Below, in pieces: positions 11,440 through 23,167 of a DNA stretch of 64,000 bases; positions within the stretch are counted from its first letter, which is position 1, and the number at the start of each line of letters is the position of its first letter. The stretch is from contig JAVIAB010000051.1 of assembly GCA_032433765.1 (NCBI GenBank), forward strand, positions 51,017,030 through 51,081,029. The letters run 5' to 3'. The notes under the pieces are model-generated. The model had not been told where the DNA came from, searched no databases, and was given only the letters and a program-made list of their open reading frames with translations. Position numbers and translations under genes: made by a program. The stretch is from Megaustenia siamemsis (lineage: Eukaryota > Mollusca > Gastropoda > Stylommatophora > Ariophantidae).

Positions 11440-12506
11440 AGTAGGTCATGCCCAAAACCTTTCCTCAAGCGTGGAAAAGACCAACTAGACCCAAGTAGCT
11501 ACAGACCAATTAGCTTACTGAGCTGCCTGAGTAAACTCATGGAAAGGCTGGTTAACTGAAAACTTATGTGGCATTTGGAGACAAAACAACAAATCGTACC
11601 ACAACAAAGTGGCTTCCGTCAGCACAGATTAACTGAAGACTTGGCCATTGGACAGGAAATAGAGGATGCTCTACAAGAAAAGAAACACACACTGGCAGTG
11701 TGGATCGACATGGAGAAGGCTTTTGATAGGGTATGGCGAGAGGGTTTAAAGAACAAGCTTTTTAGACTTGGCATCCAGGGTCGTTTATTCAATTGGGTCT
11801 CTCAATACCTTCAGGATAGAACGGTCCAGAGTACAAGTACAAGGTCAACTAAGTAAGAAGGTCACAATCGAACAAGGTGTCCCACAAGGTGGAGTCTAGT
11901 CCCCAACACTCTTTTTAATTTTCATAAATGACATCGTATTGGACATTCCATCCAGAATACACTCAGCAATATACGCAGATGATCTGGCGTTATGGGCTCA
12001 CGAAAGAAAGTATGTCGGTGGCTGGATCCAGGATGCAAGATGCCCTAGGTGAACTTGAAAAATGGACGAACACCTGGTTCTTACCAATAAACGAAAAAAA
12101 AAAACTATATATACAATTTTCAGCCTATCAAGAAACACACTCTCTGCAAACTTGAAGATAAAAGACCATACACTCCCTATTGACCAAAACCCAACATATC
12201 TTGGCGTAACCGTGAATCGCAGAATGACTTGGAAAAATCAGATAGACAGAGAAAGAAAATGAGAAATTACATGTTCACCAAATTCAAAATAGGTATAACT
12301 ATCCTGTGCCACTGTACACTGGACAATATAGTCATATTCATAAAACATCTTCTACAGGATAGCCCCCAGTACACAGACGTGAGAAGAGCAATGTGGTCCA
12401 TATCCACCTCCCTGGAAGAGAAACTATATGGGGCAATCGAATCACTTACACAGACAGCTGACTTTATGAGAGAGTCTGGAATCCTACTCTAATTGGGTCT
12501 TGATCG

Positions 12507-12510
<4 letters not shown>
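11440..12510 (+). mobile_element. jockey-like LINE fragment with RT
   Basis: Broken frames give RT motifs in order: SSYRPISLLSCLSKLMERL (about 11500), QSGFRQHRLTEDL (11613), WIDMEKAFDRVW (11700), EQGVPQGG (11868), AIYADDLALW (11967), then a C-terminal tail LEEKLYGAIESLTQTADFM (12410-12470). At least two frameshifts and a stop after GGV break it. A (GA)n tract follows at 12511-12555, the same arrangement as at the 49-kb jockey tail. A minus-strand relative lies at 41690-42100. Confidence 0.8.

Positions 12511-12555
<45 letters not shown>
12511..12555. repeat. (GA)n microsatellite
   Basis: Perfect GA run directly after the jockey-like 3' end. It probably grew from the element's tail. Confidence 0.9.
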
Positions 12556-12557
<2 letters not shown>

Positions 12558-12564
12558 CCATAGA

Positions 12565-13320
12565 TTGCATTTTCTTCTGTAGTTCTTCTGTAAGTGTCCA
12601 TATTTCGTACATTTATAGAAACATCGATATAACAACGGGGCACATCAGCCTGATCTTAGAGCCAGTAGTCTTACTTTTCCAAATATGTTTATGCTTTGCA
12701 AAGATTGCTGTAGTTGCATCTAGATGATAATTCAGATTTCAGCCTTCATAGCTGACAATTGATCCTAAATATTTAAATTTGTCAGCACCTTTTTCGTTCT
12801 TGTATAGTCTAGTCGTGCGACCAAATCTGATAGTTCTTGTATAGTCTAGTCGTTCGACCAAATCTGATAGTTCTTGTTCTGTTCCTGCTAAACTATCGAT
12901 GCCATCTGGAAACTGCATGTTGTTTAAAAAAAATCTCCCACCAATACTGTCAATACTTTCATGGTCTTCTAAAACATCTGTCTTGATTCTAAACACATGT
13001 TGAATAAGGAAGGAGAGAGTAAGCAGTCTTGTCGAACTCCAATAATTTCCCTCGATATCCGCATATAATTACTGCTATGATAGCTTTGTCATGTAGATGT
13101 TTTACACTTGAAAGTATGTTAGCACAGAAGTTGTATATTTTCATCGTCGCCCATAAGTCACCTCTTATTAAATACCTCTGTTTCAGTCTGTGGACACGTG
13201 ATATAGGTCTTGTTAGTGTAGGCGGTATTTCTCGCGACAAATTATGTGATTGAAGATTCATTGTTTTAATACGACCTGCACGAAAGCCGACATATTCCTC
13301 AGACACGTTCTTTTCCACCT
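12565..13320 (-). pseudogene. LINE RT fragment (third family)
   Basis: The minus strand shows EEYVGFRAGR (about 13290), LWATMKIYNFCANI (13160), a region where the catalytic FADD box should be (reads FPDGIDSLAGTEQELSDLV), GADKFKYLGSIVSYEG (12740-12790), and a decayed SKIRLM and EIWTLTEELQ block down to about 12565. The catalytic box is mutated and several frameshifts are present, so it is dead. The motif order fits the widespread invertebrate RTE-like ORF2. Confidence 0.65.
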
Positions 13321-13589
13321 GCTGTTTTAATCGGCTAAATATTATTTATAACGTTGGTGTTTGATTGGATCGCTGATGAGACTGATTGTTCTGTTGTGAC
13401 AATGTCGTGGATTTCCTTTCTGACACCTTAAACGGACGAATTGGAGGGAACTTAGCGTCATATTAAATAAAAACGAGGCAGGAGCCATTAAGAAGCCTAA
13501 TATCTATCGTACTATAGAAATTGCCTAACTTTAGGGCTGTCTCGATTGCACTGAAACCGATTCTAATAACAAGAAGCAAATGTATTCTC

Positions 13590-14540
13590 TCGCTTAACCA
13601 TTCACTCACTCATTCACTAACGCATTCACTAACTCATTTACTAATTCATTCACTAACTCATTCAATAACTCATTCACTAACTCATTCACTAACTCATTCA
13701 CTAATTCACTCGCTCATTCACTAACTCATTCACTAACTCATTCCTTAACTCACTCATTCACTAAATCATTCACTCGCTCATTCACTAACTCATTCACTAA
13801 ATCACTCACTCGCTCATTCATTAACTCATTCAATAAGTCATTCACTAACTCAGTCCCTAACTCACTCATTTACTAAATCACTCACTCGCTCATTCACTCA
13901 CCCATTCACTACTCATTCACTAAATCACTCACTCGCTCATTCACTAACTCATTCACTAACTCATTCACTATCTCATTCACTAAATGACTCACTCACTCAT
14001 TCACTGACTCATTCACTAACTCACTAATTCACTAACTCATTCACTAACTCATTCCCTACCTCACTCACTCACTCACTAACTCATTCACTAACTCATCCAC
14101 TAAAGCATTGACTAACTCATTCACTAAATCACTCACTCATTCACTCACTCATTCACTAACTCATTCACTATCTCATTCACTAAATGACTCACTCACTCAC
14201 TCACTCATTCACTAACTCACTAATTCACTAACTCATTCACTAACTCATTCCCTACCTCACTCACTCACTAACTCATTCACTAACTCATCCACTAAAGCAT
14301 TGACTAACTCATTCACTAAATCACTCACTCATTCACCTACTCATTCCCTAACTCACTCATTCAGTAAATCACTCACTCGCTCACTCACTCATCCATTCAC
14401 TACTCATTCACTAAATCACTCACTCACTCATTCACTAACTCATTCACTAACTCACTCATTCACTAAATCACTCACTCACTCATTCACTCACTCATTCACT
14501 CAATCACTTACTCACCCACTGGTACACTCGCACATTCACT
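13590..14540. repeat. 12-bp satellite ('cattcactaact')
   Basis: Nearly 950 bp of imperfect 12-bp and 4-bp-shifted units of the form CATTCACTAACT or CACTCACT. There is a larger duplicated block: 13920-14120 resembles 14140-14320. Open frames are Ser/Leu/Thr/His repeat shadows. Confidence 0.9.
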
Positions 14541-14884
14541 ACATTTAATTAAATTCCAAGACGACCATCTTGTTACATTTCCGCAAGCATTGAGACTTTT
14601 GTGGACACCCTGTATAATTGAATATATCAAGGCAGCCACAAATGAAAGACTCCTATCGATCTACTAACATGAGAGTGCTGAACTCCAAATCAATGTTGGA
14701 GGTGACAGATTAGATTCAAGATTACCAATAGTAGGTTCATTGATCATGGACAAAGGACACGCACTAGAACCACACTATGGTCACTATTAAGGGGAGAGCA
14801 TGGCAATTGTTGAAGTTACATCAAACACAATAAAGTAGTTCTGACGTTGAGAAAGAGGCTAAGGTAAAAGAGCGTTTATAACTA

Positions 14885-17437
14885 TAGTTCGTTCACAAAT
14901 TCGTGCCCACAGAGTTTATTAATTACCTCGGAATCTGTTTGATGGATTTCTGTAATTCTTTTCTTTGAAACCTTGTTTTTTCATCCACCTTCAGCCAGAT
15001 TTATTGCCCCCACTGTCATGCATTTAGGAAATATTTTGCTTATTTGAGCTATATAAAAATATGATTTTCTTGCTTGTCCTAAATTTTAGGATTTTACAAT
15101 ACCCACATTTGTTGTAATCAACTCACCAATTAAAAAGGCGAATTTCACGTGCACACCACACAATCTTAGCATCATTTCGCACTCTTAACTTGTAAGACCC
15201 TCGCCACTCCGAGTTTTTTGTTTGGTCATTTCACTCCGGTTTCTTGTTAAATTGGTCAGAGGCGTTATTGAGTTATTGAATTATTTGCGGGTCATCATCA
15301 TTGCACTCCGAACATGGCTATACGTGCTCAGATCCACTCCTCAGCAAGTCCCGAAGTGTCCAGCGACTGACGACTCCAGTTCTATGTTGGTTGATAAGTC
15401 TTCTTACATGGCCACTAAGTTTCTCATTTCTGGCTGTGCCCATCTTAACTCCCATTTCCATCATCCGCTATTTCATTTCCTCGTACGGCCGCATGTCCAG
15501 GGACATAGACAAAGGTGACCATACATATTTTGGACTTCTGCAATAACTCTACCCATTGCATGCGTTCAGAGCCTGCCTCCACTTTTTTTATCATGCTCAT
15601 CGAATCACTCAGTATACATGCGTGGGTGTACTCTTGTGACTCTAACCATTGAATGCCTTGGTCACTGCCATCACCTCCATTGTCATGCTACTCGTGGTCA
15701 TGACGTATGCACCACTGTCTTTTTTGACTATTCTGTCTGCCGAGCGTGCTGTAAATGCTCATGCACTTCTTTGGTGTCGTCTTACAGATCCGTCTGTATA
15801 GATGACTGCATCTTTCTCATCGGTGTTATCACAGATGAGACCGTTGACCTCAGCATTAACCACGATCGGGTTCTGTTCCCTACTTTTCCTGTCGAGTGTG
15901 ACAATACACGAGAAAGTTCCCTTAAATGACGTAGGCACCGATATTCACTGCTGACCAACGTTGATATTGGTAAGCCCACAGACCTGTTTGATGACATCTT
16001 CTGCTCGGCCCACCCATGATTTGCCTCTTTTTAGCCTGGCTCCTTTCCCTGTGTTGAGCACTTGGTGTAATGGATGCTCTTTATCTGTACTAATCTGCAG
16101 GTATGTTCGTGCTCTCCAAATCTTGATTCTGTCATCCATGGTTGGAAAGTCAAGAAGATATCTCATTGCTACACAGGGAGTGTCCCTTGTACATCCCAAG
16201 ATAATGCGCATGGCTTCATTTTGTATTTTCTCCAGCCTATCAATTTGAGTCGTACTGACAGTAAGAATTGCCAGGGCATACTCGATTGATGTGAGGACTA
16301 ATCCCTAGAACAGAAGAGTAAGTAGCCTCAGCTCGATGTTGGTAGCTGCCATGACCTTCAAGGCGGCGAATCCTTTGCGGGATTTTGTTATCACATGGTT
16401 CACGTGGCCCCGAAAACACAGGCTGCGATCAAACTTAACTCCAAGGTATGTCATCAACTTGTCCCTGGTCACCTCATCAACTCCCATTCGTACTACAGGT
16501 GTGGTCGTATTAACGATATGATTGTTAAGGGAGAACCATGAAACTGATGCTTTATTAGGATTAACCAAGGCACATGAAACCCCACACCAGGAAGAAATGC
16601 GATCGAGTTCGTCTTGCATTGTGGAGGCGATTCCCCGTCTGTCTCTTCCCTGTCGATATACCAGAATATCATCAGCAAAAGTCATAGTTCTTCCCCTCCC
16701 ATTCAGTTGTTGTTCCGTGATCATTATTGTGTACACGTTAAATATAACTGGTGACAATGGTGAGCCTTGTGGCAGCCCTAGACAAATAGATGTTGGCTCG
16801 GAAGACCAACTTCCACATCTGAGTATCACCTTCCTCTGAAACAGTGCCGCAGCGATCCATCTAATGAGGAAGGGGTGCACCGCCAGTTTGAGGAGCATAT
16901 GAAGTGTTTAAAGTGTAAATTCATCACTATGCAAAAGGTAACTGTGTTATTGTACATGCACTTTTGCAAGGAATCTAAAAGGGGTCGGTTATATTACGAT
17001 ATCAAAAAATCAGAAAACAGAACACGGCCAGCTCTAAATATAGATAGAAAGTCTTTCAATCGATGGATAGGGCAGAACTTTGACTCTGCAGAGTCAAGCA
17101 AGGAAGTTTACCTATCTTTATGATGAAGATATAAAATCCAATTAAAAATTTTGCCCTATTCAATGTAATACGGATACGTCTTTGGCTTGCATTGTTAGAA
17201 AATTAACATAATTTACAGTGAAATCTAATGTTTAGTTCAGGCGGTTTGATATTTTTCGAAAATTATATAACAAAAAACTATTTGTGCAAAATTCAGACTA
17301 CCTTTGTACTTAAATGTTATAACAACAGAAGGTCGGTGAAAAAAAATAAGATTTCATGAAAAAGAATTACAGAAATTCATCAAACAGTTTCCGAGATAAT
17401 CGATCAACTCTGTGGGCACGAATTTGTGAACGAACTG
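14885..17437. mobile_element. TA-flanked inverted-repeat transposon hosting a LINE
   Basis: Left end TAGTTCGTTCACAAATTCGT (14885) matches the complement of the right end (17437), and similarity extends about 90 bp inward ('ctgtttgatg.atttctgtaattctttt'). Both sides are flanked by TA (14883-14884 and 17438-17439), as expected for Tc1/mariner-type target duplication. No transposase is recognised. The middle is taken up by an RT/RNase H LINE. It is probably a MITE-like or deleted element. Family assignment is inference. Confidence 0.6.
15190..16890 (-). mobile_element. LINE with RT and RNase H (I/Jockey-group), 5' truncated
   Basis: The minus strand has an RT block GLPQGSPLSPVIFNVY (about 16780), the catalytic-type MTFADDILVY (about 16680) and YLGVKFDRSLCFRGHV (about 16430). 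A connector with EYALAILTVSTTQIDRLEKIQ (in two pieces) follows. Then comes an RNase H-type start AVIYTDGSVRR (about 15805), with a downstream acidic position TMEVMAVTKA (about 15680). Stops and frameshifts occur between 15200 and 15960 and at 16305. It lies wholly inside the 14885-17437 transposon, so it inserted later than that element. Confidence 0.75.
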
Positions 17438-17451
17438 TATAACACTAGGGG

Positions 17452-18015
17452 GCTACAATCATCTCTGTGGTCATGTAATAAAAAGAGAACAATTGGAATA
17501 TTTTTTAACTGCTGGACAAGAAATTCCGTGGTGCTCACTTCGTAAACATAAAAAAAGGAGCACATGAGTCATTTTCAACCCTTTATTTAAGAGTGATATT
17601 CCTGTCAGTTCTGACATATGGAAGCGAATCATGGACAGTAGACAAACACATGAAAAGACGATTAGAGGCCACAAAGATGGGGTTTCTCAGAAGAATGTTG
17701 AAAGTTCTCTGGACAGCTTTTAGACCAATGAAGAAATTCTCAAAGAGGCCAAACCAAAAAGGGAACTCCTAAAAAACATCAGAAAGAAACAATCAACGTT
17801 TTTTGGGCACATCATGAGAAGAGGAAAGTTGGAATACTTCGTTACAACTGGCAAAATAAAAGGAAAGAGAGATCGCGGACGACAAAGAGAGAAAATACTG
17901 GATAGCTTGGTGTCATGGCATGGAAAACAGTCAACAACAGAACTGATACGATGCACTGTAGATAGATGATTGTGGAAGGATATGATCGCCTACGCCAACT
18001 GGTATGGCACATGAT
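17452..18015 (+). mobile_element. LINE Y/Z-family 3' fragment
   Basis: The plus strand encodes a decayed GHVIKREQLEYF piece (17470), then NIRKKQSTFFGHIMRRGKL (17780), KGKRDRGRQREKI (17857) and WHGKQSTTELIRC (17915), ending in ATGATGATG at 18011. Two partly redundant GHVI/GHIM blocks suggest two merged copies. Confidence 0.75.
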
Positions 18016-18079
18016 GATGATTCCTAACTTACTAGGCTGGCTTTTAGTCTTAATAAAAATGCTGGTCTCTTCTCGTCAG

Positions 18080-18240
18080 TATCTATTTTTTTTTTAATCG
18101 TGATCATATTTAATCGAACCCAGGTATTCGACTCTATGAACTGTATCGGGTATATGTTCATTGAATCTGAAGTCTGTATTAAAGCTGTCGTGATTGGAAG
18201 TCATTAACTTGGCTTCCAGCATTGATTCCCAGTTCCACAA
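18080..18240 (-). pseudogene. possible LINE RT scrap
   Basis: The minus strand reads SMLEAKLMTSNH and later HRVEYLGSI, which resembles the thumb region of an RT ORF. It is short and unsupported elsewhere. Confidence 0.3.
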
Positions 18241-19140
18241 TTAGACTCAGGTACAAAATGTATCTGCGTCTAATTAATGCCTAAGTAATGCTTTAAAAAA
18301 AAAAAGATACATTTGAGAGACCAAATTATAGTGGAACAGAATTAAATACAAAATATATAACATTGCTTTTACAACAAAAATTAAAAACCCCAAAAATAAC
18401 GACCAAATTTATTCAAAACACTTTATTTAAAATAGAAGAAAATAAAATTAAGAATAAAAACATCTTCTATCAGTCCTGCTAATGCTATTGTACTCATTGA
18501 CGTAATATCAATGAATATTGCTGCTATCACGTTCACTGTTTTCATGTAGTAGGGAACTCTTTGTACAGAACTTCGCAGCAGGAGACAATCTGATCATCAG
18601 AAGGAGACCCCGTCGAGCAAGTGTTTCGGCCCTTTAGCTTCCTGACACAGCTTCATGTCTTATATTACTTGATAATGTTCGAGGACACATCGTCACTCGC
18701 ATCTTTATAAGAGTTACAAAGTAATCTATTGTGGTATCTAAAGGTCATCACAGCTGACCTGAGAGACCTTGTAATAAAACCAGTCTATTTACAACATGAC
18801 ACATAGTATCGCGTTTCATGTAATCTCATTTAAACCCAAATCCTTTAACCTCGTCTCTAGTTTGAGATTAATCGAAATAAGTATCGAACATGATTTTGGT
18901 AATCAGATCTCATTATTTTGTCTCCAATACCAAAGTAATCAGGCTGCCCATAATACTCGTTACTGACTGAGTATGGCAACGGGCGTGGCTCAAATGACAC
19001 ACGTAAAAGTGTCAGACAAAGGCTACGGGACCAGTTGAAGTCTTCTGGCCGCTTAGGATAAAGTTTAAGACAAATAAAAAAACGTAGTGGTTTACATACA
19101 TGTTACAATACTTGGTATACTTCTGAGATATACATAAACC
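18241..19140. other. non-coding stretch, no assigned feature
   Basis: AT-rich, with no convincing coding frame. One block at 18570-18660 contains 'gatcatcagaaggagacc' and 'gtgtttcggcc', resembling motifs at 44030 and 47920 (see findings). Confidence 0.5.
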
Positions 19141-19141
19141 A

Positions 19142-19428
19142 TACTATTCTTTGGGAGCCGCGACAGCTCAGTGGTTAGTGAACTGGACTACAAAGGACAA
19201 GAGGTAGGGTTCGATCCTGATCGACGGCTTCCAGGTTCACCCAGTCTTTAATGGGCACCAGATTTTTTTTCTGGGAAAGTAAAGCGGCACAGGCGTAATA
19301 CCGACCACATTACCCCAAAATTCATGTGCCGAAGGTCTGTAAAATTTATGGTCACTAACACCATATTCCCTATTCGCCACTTGGCGTGACGGGGGCACTT
19401 TTCTTTTTACTTTTTGTACTACTCTTTG
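19142..19428 (+). mobile_element. tRNA-derived SINE, family 2, with TSD
   Basis: The head starts GGGAGCCGCGACAGCTCAGT, with an A-box-like 'cagctcagtgg' and a B-box 'ggttcgatcct'. The body shares 'gaccacattaccccaaaa' and 'cgccacttggcgtgacggg' with two other copies, and the tail is T-rich with 'tttact'. Flanks TACTATTCTTTG (19142-19153) and TACTACTCTTTG (19417-19428) form a 12-bp target duplication with one mismatch. Confidence 0.85.
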
Positions 19429-19969
19429 ATTCATGAAATATAGCAGTCTTTAGTAATCGAAGTTTCGCACATTACCACAGTCAGTTTACAATAACACTAC
19501 ATGTCTTCCCGACTCGAACACACATTCCTGTACTGATATTCACGTTATACAATTATGAGTTGGTTATTGGGGGATGACGACTACATACCTGATGTTAACG
19601 ACCCTTCTACTTGGTTACTTCTCCTTTTTTTAGTGCCTGAACTAAGTCTCTAAAAGATATGACTGTCTTGGATACTTACAGTCTACTTCGTAAGTTTCGC
19701 TCCAGGAATATATCTGAACTAGTTATGGCGGTTGTCTTGTCCCTACCGCCAGACGTAGGTTCTCGTAAATGCGCTGTCTGTCTATTTCACTCTTCTATTG
19801 TTATTATTACTTCTATCTATAGCATTAAAGTTTCGTTCACTTGGAAAATACCATATCCCAGTAGTACCACCCCTCAACTACATTTTGTAAACTTGGGATC
19901 CTGACTACATAATTGCAATTTCTGAATCTCGTTCTTCTAAAGTATTCGTGAGACGTTAACTATTCGTGA
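19429..19969. other. non-coding spacer
   Basis: Nothing recognisable. One 81-codon frame at 19659-19904 has no domain signature. Confidence 0.5.
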
Positions 19970-21262
19970 ATCATCTATCATTACGTATTCTACGATTCTC
20001 AACACCGAGCTTTGTATAACTTGACGATTTTTTATGACTCTTAACACAGAGTTCGACATTGCTTGTCGATGTTCTACGACTCTCAACATCGAGCTTTGTA
20101 TTGCTTGACGGTGTTCTACGACTCTCATCATCGAGCTTTGTGTTGCTTGACGATGCTCTACGACTCTCATCATCGAGCTTTGTGTTGCTTGACGATGCTC
20201 TACGACTCTCAACACCGAGCTTTCTATTGCCTGACAATGTTCTACGACTCTCAACACCGAGCTTTGTATTGCTTGACAATGTTCTACGACTCTCAACACC
20301 GAGCTTTGTATTGCCTGACAATGTTCTACGACTCTCAACATCGAGCTTTGTATTGCCTGACAATGTTCTACGACTCTCAACACCGAGCTTTGTATTGCCT
20401 GACAATGTTCTACGACTCTCAACACAGAGCTTTGTATTGCCTGACAATGTTCTACGACTCTCAACACCGAGCTTTGTATTGCTTGACAATGTTCTACGAC
20501 TCTCAACACCGAGCTTTGTATTGCCTGACAATGTTCTACGACTCTCAACACCGAGCTTTGTATTGCTTGACAATGTTCTACGACTCTCAACACCGAGCTT
20601 TGTATTGCCTGACAATGTTCTACGACTCTCAACACCGAGCTTTGTATTGCTTGACAATGTTCTACGACTCTCAACACCGAGCTTTGTATTGCTTGACAAT
20701 GTTCTACGACTCTCAACACCGAGCTTTGTATTGCCTGACAATGTTCTACGACTCTCAACACCGAGCTTTGTATTGCCTGACAATGTTCTACGACTCTCAA
20801 CACCGAGCTTTGTATTGCTTGACGATGCTCTACGACTCTCAATATCGAGCTTTGTATTGCTTGACGATGCTCTACGACTCTCAACACCGAGCTTTGTATT
20901 GCCTGACAATGTTCTACGACTCTCAACACCGAGCTTTGTATTGCCTGACAATGTTCTACGACTCTCAACACCGAGCTTTGTATTGCTTGACGATGCTCTA
21001 CGACTCTCAATATCGAGCTTTGTATTGCTTGACGATGCTCTACGACTCTCAATATCGAGCTTTGTATTGCTTGACGATGCTCTACGACTCTCAACACCGA
21101 GCTTTGTATTGCCTGACAATGTTCTACGACTCTCAACACCGAGCTTTGTATTGCCTGACAATGTTCTACGACTCTTAACACCGAGCTTTGTATTGCCTGA
21201 CAATGTTCTACGACTCTTAACACCGAGCTTTGTATTGCCTGACAATGTTCTACGACTCGTGC
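19970..21262. repeat. 42-bp minisatellite array
   Basis: About 30 copies of a 42-bp unit with 'ctctcaacaccgagctttgt', 'attgcctgacaat' and 'gttctacga'. Since 42 is 14 codons, frames stay open in two plus and two minus registers (371-464 codons). The minus frame repeats the 14-mer LRVVEHCQAIQSSV. Two subtypes alternate: 'gcctgacaatgtt' and 'gcttgacgatgct'. Openness on both strands is what a stop-free unit gives automatically, so it is not evidence for a gene. Confidence 0.9.
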
Positions 21263-22055
21263 ATTCGATCTCTGTATTGTTTGTCGATGTTCTATATTGA
21301 GAAGATCTCTCATTCTTCTGTCAACCAGCACTATTATACTTTGTCTTTAGTGTAACCACTCGTATATGCTTCAAATAGATAGCTTTGATTTTGCTGTAAA
21401 ACCTCAACTCGTCGAAACACTGTGACGGTGCCACACTGTAAGTAAAGGAGCTCAACTGAAAAACCATTGCGGTCTCAATATTCACCTGTCGTGCTGGGGG
21501 TGAAAAGGTGTTTATGCTTCACGTACCACTAATACCACACGAGATTCCTTTTCATTTCCAGATACTTTAGTTTCATCTTAAAGTCTCAGTAACATATGCT
21601 TAAAATAACAGCCATTGGCTGCTTCTCACATCCATCGTCATGTTCATCGTCTTCAACAGAAGAAACACTATTTCTATGAAGTCTTGATGATCGTGGACTT
21701 TTTGCCATGCAGCTGTGCACCTATGATCGAAACAAATCCTAAGTGAAAGTTGGGCGTCCCACGGCCTGGTCGTATTATTAACGTCTCTATAAGACCTGAG
21801 AGTCATTATTTTCTCAAAAATTGCTGATCCAAAAGATAAATGGTACAAGAAGTATAATTTTTTTTAGTTCTTTCACACGTGTGTAACTATTCATGCTATG
21901 CAGCATATTCTGCATTTTTTGACCAAAGGCAATTTAACTGCACTCGATTTTATTTATATATATAGAGGAATATATGGGTATGAAGGGATATATATGTATA
22001 TATGTTATGTTGTCAAATTATGTGATGACCATCATCACCGCACTACGACACACCC
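21263..22055. other. non-coding spacer
   Basis: Mixed AT-rich sequence between two minisatellites. A short TATATA run lies at 21955. No supported gene. Confidence 0.5.
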
Positions 22056-22456
22056 ATAGGTGCTCGAATGTTCTCAACCCACGTGCCTCGAATGTTCTCA
22101 ACCCACGTGCCTCCAATGTTCTCAACCCACGTGCCTCCAATGTTCTCAACCCACGTGCCTCCAATGTTCTCAACCCACGTGCCTCGAATGTTCTCAACCC
22201 TCGTGCCTCCAATATTCTCAACCCACGTGCCTCCAATATTCTCAACCCACGTGCCTCCAATATTCTCAACCCACGTGCCTCCAATATTCTCAACCCACGT
22301 GCCTCCAATGTTCTCAATCCAGTGCCTCGAATGTTCTCAACCAACGTGCCTCGAATGTTTTCAATCCACGTGCCTCCAATGTTCTCAACCCACGTGCCTC
22401 CAATGTTCTTAATCCACGTGCATCGAATGTTCTCAACCCACGTGCCTCGAATGTTA
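22056..22456. repeat. 24-bp minisatellite carrying an E-box in each unit
   Basis: About 16 copies of a 24-bp unit of the form 'aatgttctcaacccacgtgc' plus 'ctcc' or 'ctcg'. Nearly every unit includes CACGTG. The unit is 8 codons, so several frames are open on both strands. These are shadows. Confidence 0.9.
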
Positions 22457-23035
22457 GGATCTCACTACCCAGAGAGGGCTAGACATCGAATCTAACTACC
22501 CAGAGAGGGCTAGACATCGGATCTCACTACGCAGAGAGGGCTAGATATCGGATCTCACTACCCAGAGAGGGCTAGACATCGGATCTAACTACCCAGAGAT
22601 GGCTAGACATTGGATCTCACTATCCAGAGAGGGCTAGACATCGGATCTCACTACCCAGAGAGGGCTATATATCGGATCTCACTACCCGGAGAGGGCTAGA
22701 CATCGGATCTCACTACCCAGAGAGGACTAGACATTGGATCTCAATACCTAGTGAGGGCTAGACATCGGATCTCACTACCCGGATTGGGCTAGACATCGAA
22801 TCTCGCTACCCAGAGAGGGCTATACATTGGATCTCACTACGCAGAGAGGGCTAGACATCGGATCTCACTACCCAGAGAGGGCTAGACATCGGATCATACT
22901 ACCCAGAGAGGGCTAGACATCGGATCTCACTACCCGGTGAGGGATAGACATCGGATCTCACTACGCGAAGAGGGCTAGACATCGGATCTCACTACCCAGA
23001 GAGGGCTAGACATCGGATCTCACTACCGGAGACCA
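22457..23035. repeat. 31-bp minisatellite array
   Basis: About 18 copies of a 31-bp unit: 'ggatctcactacccagagag' followed by 'ggctagacatc'. It abuts the 24-bp E-box array with no spacer. Confidence 0.9.
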
Positions 23036-23094
23036 GGGAAGGGTAAAGCCACGAAGAAACCACAGGTAAGATTTATTGAAAAAATGTCACTGTA

Positions 23095-23167
23095 TGTGAT
23101 GAGAATCGAACCCTGGACCTTCTCTTACAGAGACCGATGTCATATCTCTAGACCATTCCGTCCCTAT
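23095..23167 (-). mobile_element. tRNA-like SINE head (family 4)
   Basis: Minus-strand 'ggaatggtctagagatatga' contains an A-box-like tggtctagaga, and 'cagggttcgattctc' carries a B-box. The spacing is like that of a tRNA gene. No acceptor-stem pairing strong enough for a real tRNA was seen, so a SINE head is preferred. Confidence 0.55.

Noticed and set aside
13521..14548. Ser/Leu/Thr/His-rich frames
   Set aside because: Translations of the 12-bp CATTCACTAACT satellite.
19153..19230. Functional tRNA gene
   Set aside because: A- and B-boxes are present, but the same head is followed by a conserved SINE body at three loci and has target duplications.
19937..21331. 464-codon minus frame as a repeat protein gene
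   Set aside because: The 14-codon unit is open on both strands, with no signal peptide, splice support or unique domain.
22056..23035. CRISPR-like array
   Set aside because: Units are contiguous with no unique spacers, and the rest of the window is clearly eukaryotic.
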